From Modestobacter italicus (lineage in GTDB: Bacteria > Actinomycetota > Actinomycetes > Mycobacteriales > Geodermatophilaceae), in contig NC_017955.1 in assembly GCF_000306785.1 (NCBI RefSeq), positions 3,844,001 to 3,908,000 on the forward strand: a stretch of 64,000 nt of DNA, written 5' to 3'. Positions 63,202 through 64,000 of the stretch are shown here, one piece after another. The translations under genes and the position numbers were made by a program. Each line of letters begins with the position of its first letter. The first letter of the stretch is position 1. A model generated the notes under the pieces. It was not told the origin of the DNA. It searched no databases and was given only the letters and a program-made list of their open reading frames with translations.

Positions 63202-63461
63202 ATCGGAGACAGTGCCCCAGGGTGAGCCTCGGTCAATCGTCCTTCGGTGGCATCGCTCTCCCTGAGGCGGCATCGCCTCGAGCGGAGGCGGTCCCGGATG
63301 AGGGGTCCCATGAACGGGTCGCACCGCCCGGGCCGGACGGTCGAGGCGGGGCCCGAAGGCTGGGTGCCGCACCGGCCGGCCATTAGGATCTGCGGCTGCC
63401 CACCCCTTCAGTGACTGGCCCGACGACGGTGGAGGGCGGTGCCTGGAGAGGGACGGTCGAC

Positions 63462-63983
63462 ATGCTCGTGACGGTCACCACGGAGCTGCCGTGCACCGTC
63501 GAGCTGGCAGGCGACGTGGTGCGGTCCTCCCGCTTGCTGGTGCACGTGTACTGGCCGTTGCTCGTGTTCAGGCCGGTCGACCCGCCGGAGCTACCGGTGA
63601 CCTGGCGGGTGGAGGACTACCTGGTGACGATGCGGCTGCTGGGCCTCGTGCCGCTCGGCAGGCAGACGATCTCCATCTCCTTCCCGACCACTACCCCGGA
63701 CCGATTGCTCCTCCGCGACAACGGTTCGGGGCAGCTGCTGCGTCGCTGGGATCACCTGATCACCATCGAGCCGGGCAGCCGGCCGGGCCGGACCCGGTAC
63801 ACCGACCGGATCGACGTGGAAGCCGGCCGGTTCACCGTGGTCGCCTGGGCGTTCGCGCACATGCTGTACCGATGGCGCCAGCGTCGGTGGCGCCACCTGG
63901 CCGCCCGCGACTTCGCCCCGATCTCCGCTCCGCGCAGGGACGGGCCGACAGGTACCGGGACGTCTCCGACAGGACGCACCTGA
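63462..63983 (+). CDS. SRPBCC-like hypothetical protein
   Basis: 173 residues from ATG 63462 (GAGAGGG upstream); a GTG at 63411 would add 17 residues. LVTVTTELPCTVELAGDVVR, LVHVYWPLLVFRPVDPPELP, GLVPLGRQTISISFP, RRWDHLITIEPGSRPG and TRYTDRIDVEAGRFTVVAWA form the beta-helix-grip pattern of polyketide-cyclase/SRPBCC folds that bind hydrophobic ligands. The last helix (AWAFAHMLYRWRQRRWRHLA) is typical of such proteins. Function unknown. The gene ends near the window edge. Confidence 0.7.
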   Translation: MLVTVTTELPCTVELAGDVVRSSRLLVHVYWPLLVFRPVDPPELPVTWRVEDYLVTMRLLGLVPLGRQTISISFPTTTPDRLLLRDNGSGQLLRRWDHLITIEPGSRPGRTRYTDRIDVEAGRFTVVAWAFAHMLYRWRQRRWRHLAARDFAPISAPRRDGPTGTGTSPTGRT

Positions 63984-64000
63984 GTGTCCGTGTCCGCCCG

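Overview
The window is very GC-rich and its gene set and order are those of a high-GC Gram-positive actinobacterium. The right-hand 38 kb matches the conserved actinobacterial block that in Mycobacterium tuberculosis runs from hemQ (Rv2676c) to sigA (Rv2703), and the WhiI-like regulator beside RNase D matches Streptomyces order. Overall protein style suggests a Geodermatophilaceae-like organism (Blastococcus, Geodermatophilus, Modestobacter); that family call is inference, not something I could search.

Left part, 1-14.5 kb: accessory DNA. It holds the 3' part of a large RHS/YD-repeat polymorphic toxin with an AT-richer C-terminal tip and a likely immunity gene; two small orphan genes; a tyrosine recombinase broken by at least five frameshifts and lacking its catalytic tyrosine; a TIR-domain protein with an asparagine-rich coiled coil; an HTH gene carrying an expanded 9-bp repeat; a toxin-antitoxin-like pair under tandem dyads; duplicated 39-codon micro-ORFs; a zinc alcohol dehydrogenase; and a partly decayed overlapping cluster (RibD/DHFR-like, VOC, SnoaL-like, Asp/Glu-racemase-like).

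Middle, 14.5-26.9 kb: housekeeping and stress genes: an Rpf-type cell-wall lytic protein under a c-di-AMP (ydaO) riboswitch, a TetR regulator divergent from an alpha/beta hydrolase, a universal stress protein, dienelactone hydrolase, FAD monooxygenase, MMPL transporter, cold-shock protein and msrB.

Right, 26.9-64 kb: the conserved core. hemE-hemG-(EamA transporter)-hemQ form a tightly overlapping coproporphyrin-dependent heme operon. It is followed by DUF3000, a WhiI-like atypical response regulator, RNase D, a thiolase/FadB beta-oxidation pair, dxs, an RNA methyltransferase, a KimA-like potassium transporter divergent from the TrkA-type pair ceoB/ceoC, DUF3159, an OB-fold protein, DUF3710, dut, DUF4193, an inositol-monophosphatase family gene, ppgK, sigA, a VanW protein, a BrkB-type protein, psuG with a PfkB kinase, and a DNA glycosylase-like gene. 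Potassium uptake (KimA-like) and the Rpf riboswitch both point to c-di-AMP signalling.

Many genes appear to be leaderless: a TANNNT -10 hexamer lies 6-7 nt before the start codon. No tRNA, rRNA, CRISPR array or intact insertion sequence was recognised. The most noteworthy unexplained signals are the duplicated 39-aa micro-ORFs (8670 and 10711), the toxin-antitoxin-like pair with tandem dyads (9193-9907), and a family of terminator-like palindromic repeats placed just after stop codons (38313, 42110, 50117).
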